Shown here: positions 6,688-7,130 of the stretch, piece by piece
How positions within the stretch are numbered: the first letter of the stretch is position 1
Layout of the letters: each line of letters opens with the position of its first letter
From: Treponema sp.
Lineage (GTDB): Bacteria > Spirochaetota > Spirochaetia > Treponematales > Breznakiellaceae
Direction of reading: 5' to 3'
DNA length: 7,130 nt
NCBI GenBank assembly: GCA_031279925.1
Contig: JAITHQ010000029.1
Location: 1-7,130, forward strand
The notes under the pieces: generated by a model
The model's database searches: none
Told to the model about the DNA's origin: nothing
The model's input: only the letters and a program-made list of their open reading frames with translations
Made by a program: the position numbers and the translations under genes

Positions 6688-6785
6688 TCTGCGTGATTGG
6701 CCTTTTATCTAAGGAAGCGCGTTTGTCTTGCCGCCTATCCTCCCTGGGATATTTCAACTTTGGTAATTTAAGGCACTGCGAAACC

Positions 6786-6814
6786 TTGACACAATTGCAA
6801 TAATTTATTATTTT
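6786..6814 (+). promoter_or_regulatory. Promoter of the metalloregulator gene
   Basis: A perfect -35 box TTGACA (6786-6791), a 17-base spacer and a -10 box TATTTT (6809-6814, four of six) lie in a strongly AT-rich stretch. The predicted start near 6821 falls inside the palindromic operator, as expected for a promoter shut by the ArsR-type repressor it drives. Confidence 0.65.
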
Positions 6815-6819
6815 TATAG

Positions 6820-6843
6820 TTGAACATATATTCAATTGTTCAA
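6820..6843 (+). promoter_or_regulatory. ArsR/SmtB-type palindromic operator
   Basis: TTGAACATATATTCAA (6820-6835) is a 16-base palindrome with one mismatched pair, and a further GTTCAA follows at 6838-6843. The TGAACA...TTCA pattern is the typical site of SmtB/CadC-like repressors. It sits over the predicted transcription start, directly before the regulator gene, suggesting autorepression relieved by metal. Confidence 0.6.
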
Positions 6844-6870
6844 TCAGACTATTGAGAAGGAAGGTACAAC

Positions 6871-7130
6871 ATGGCTAAATACAGCGCGGCGTCTGACCGC
6901 TGCGATTGCACGGTTATTCACGAGGATGTGCTTAAAAAGGTGCAGAAACGGATGCCCGATGAAGAACGGCTCCTTAATCTGGCCGATCTCTTCAAGGTTT
7001 TTGGCGACTCGACACGGGTGCGGATTATCAGCGCCCTTTTGCATTCGGAAATGTGCGTCTGCGACATTGCCGCGCTTTTGGAGATGAGCAAATCGGCGAT
7101 TTCGCACCAACTGCGGGAACTGCGGCAGAC
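6871..7130 (+). CDS. ArsR/SmtB-family metal-sensing transcriptional repressor (truncated by window end)
   Basis: The first 86 residues of a winged-helix repressor that leaves DNA when it binds metal. C13-T-V-I-H17 near the N-terminus matches the spacing of the SmtB Cys14/His18 ligands. SEMCVCDIA (59-67), with C62, C64 and D65, is the metal-binding alpha-3 motif of CadC/SmtB proteins. [12 protein letters not shown] (41-52) and the recognition helix [13 protein letters not shown] (73-85) are typical of the family. The ligand set points to Zn(II), Cd(II) or Pb(II) rather than arsenic; this is inference. The C-terminal alpha-5 metal site lies outside the window. The ATG follows AGGAAGG by six bases, and an in-frame TGA at 6853-6855 excludes earlier starts. 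It is divergent from murA. A metal-exporting ATPase or CDF transporter downstream would be usual. The sequence resembles regulators common in Clostridia, so transfer is possible. Confidence 0.93.
   Translation, partial: MAKYSAASDRCDCTVIHEDVLKKVQKRMPDEERLLNLADLFKVFGDSTRVRIISALLHSEMCVCDIAALLEMSKSAISHQLRELRQ

Overview
The window reads as a chromosomal segment of a spirochaete, most likely a termite-gut-type Treponema or a relative. This is inference from moderate G+C with richer and poorer stretches, a MurA carrying Asp at the fosfomycin-target position, TPR-containing membrane proteins and palindromic intergenic repeats. No rRNA or marker gene fixes the taxon. There is no gene-free stretch above 300 bases; the longest gap is 6653-6870 (218 bases), which carries two divergent promoters.

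Left part (1-2741, + strand): two overlapping genes for integral membrane proteins. Both appear to have three N-terminal membrane helices, a soluble extracytoplasmic domain and three C-terminal helices. That layout, the tandem arrangement and several sequence stretches resemble the LptF/LptG (YjgP/YjgQ) permease pair of the lipid-export ABC transporter. The second protein has an extra helical, TPR-like segment. They may be the tail of a longer operon, because a reading frame from before the window ends in a GTGA stop/start overlap with the first gene.

Middle part (2800-4671, + strand): one AT-rich gene for a solitary gamma-class N6-adenine DNA methyltransferase with an N-terminal helix-turn-helix and a TaqI-like C-terminal target-recognition region. 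No restriction subunit is in the window. A palindrome lies just before it and a strong hairpin just after it, between convergent genes.

Right part, - strand: ogt (O6-alkylguanine-DNA alkyltransferase) and, upstream of it, murA (first committed step of peptidoglycan synthesis). They are separated by about 145 bases occupied by three tandem hairpin repeats. murA has a consensus-like promoter that would start transcription at or next to its start codon.

Right edge, + strand: a truncated ArsR/SmtB-family metal-sensing repressor, divergent from murA, with promoter, palindromic operator and ribosome-binding site all visible. Its presumed metal-export partner would lie beyond the window.

I see no multi-gene defence or mobile system. 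The least ordinary items are the LptF/G-like pair with the TPR insertion, the HTH-methyltransferase with its upstream palindrome, the hairpin array, and the apparently leaderless murA.
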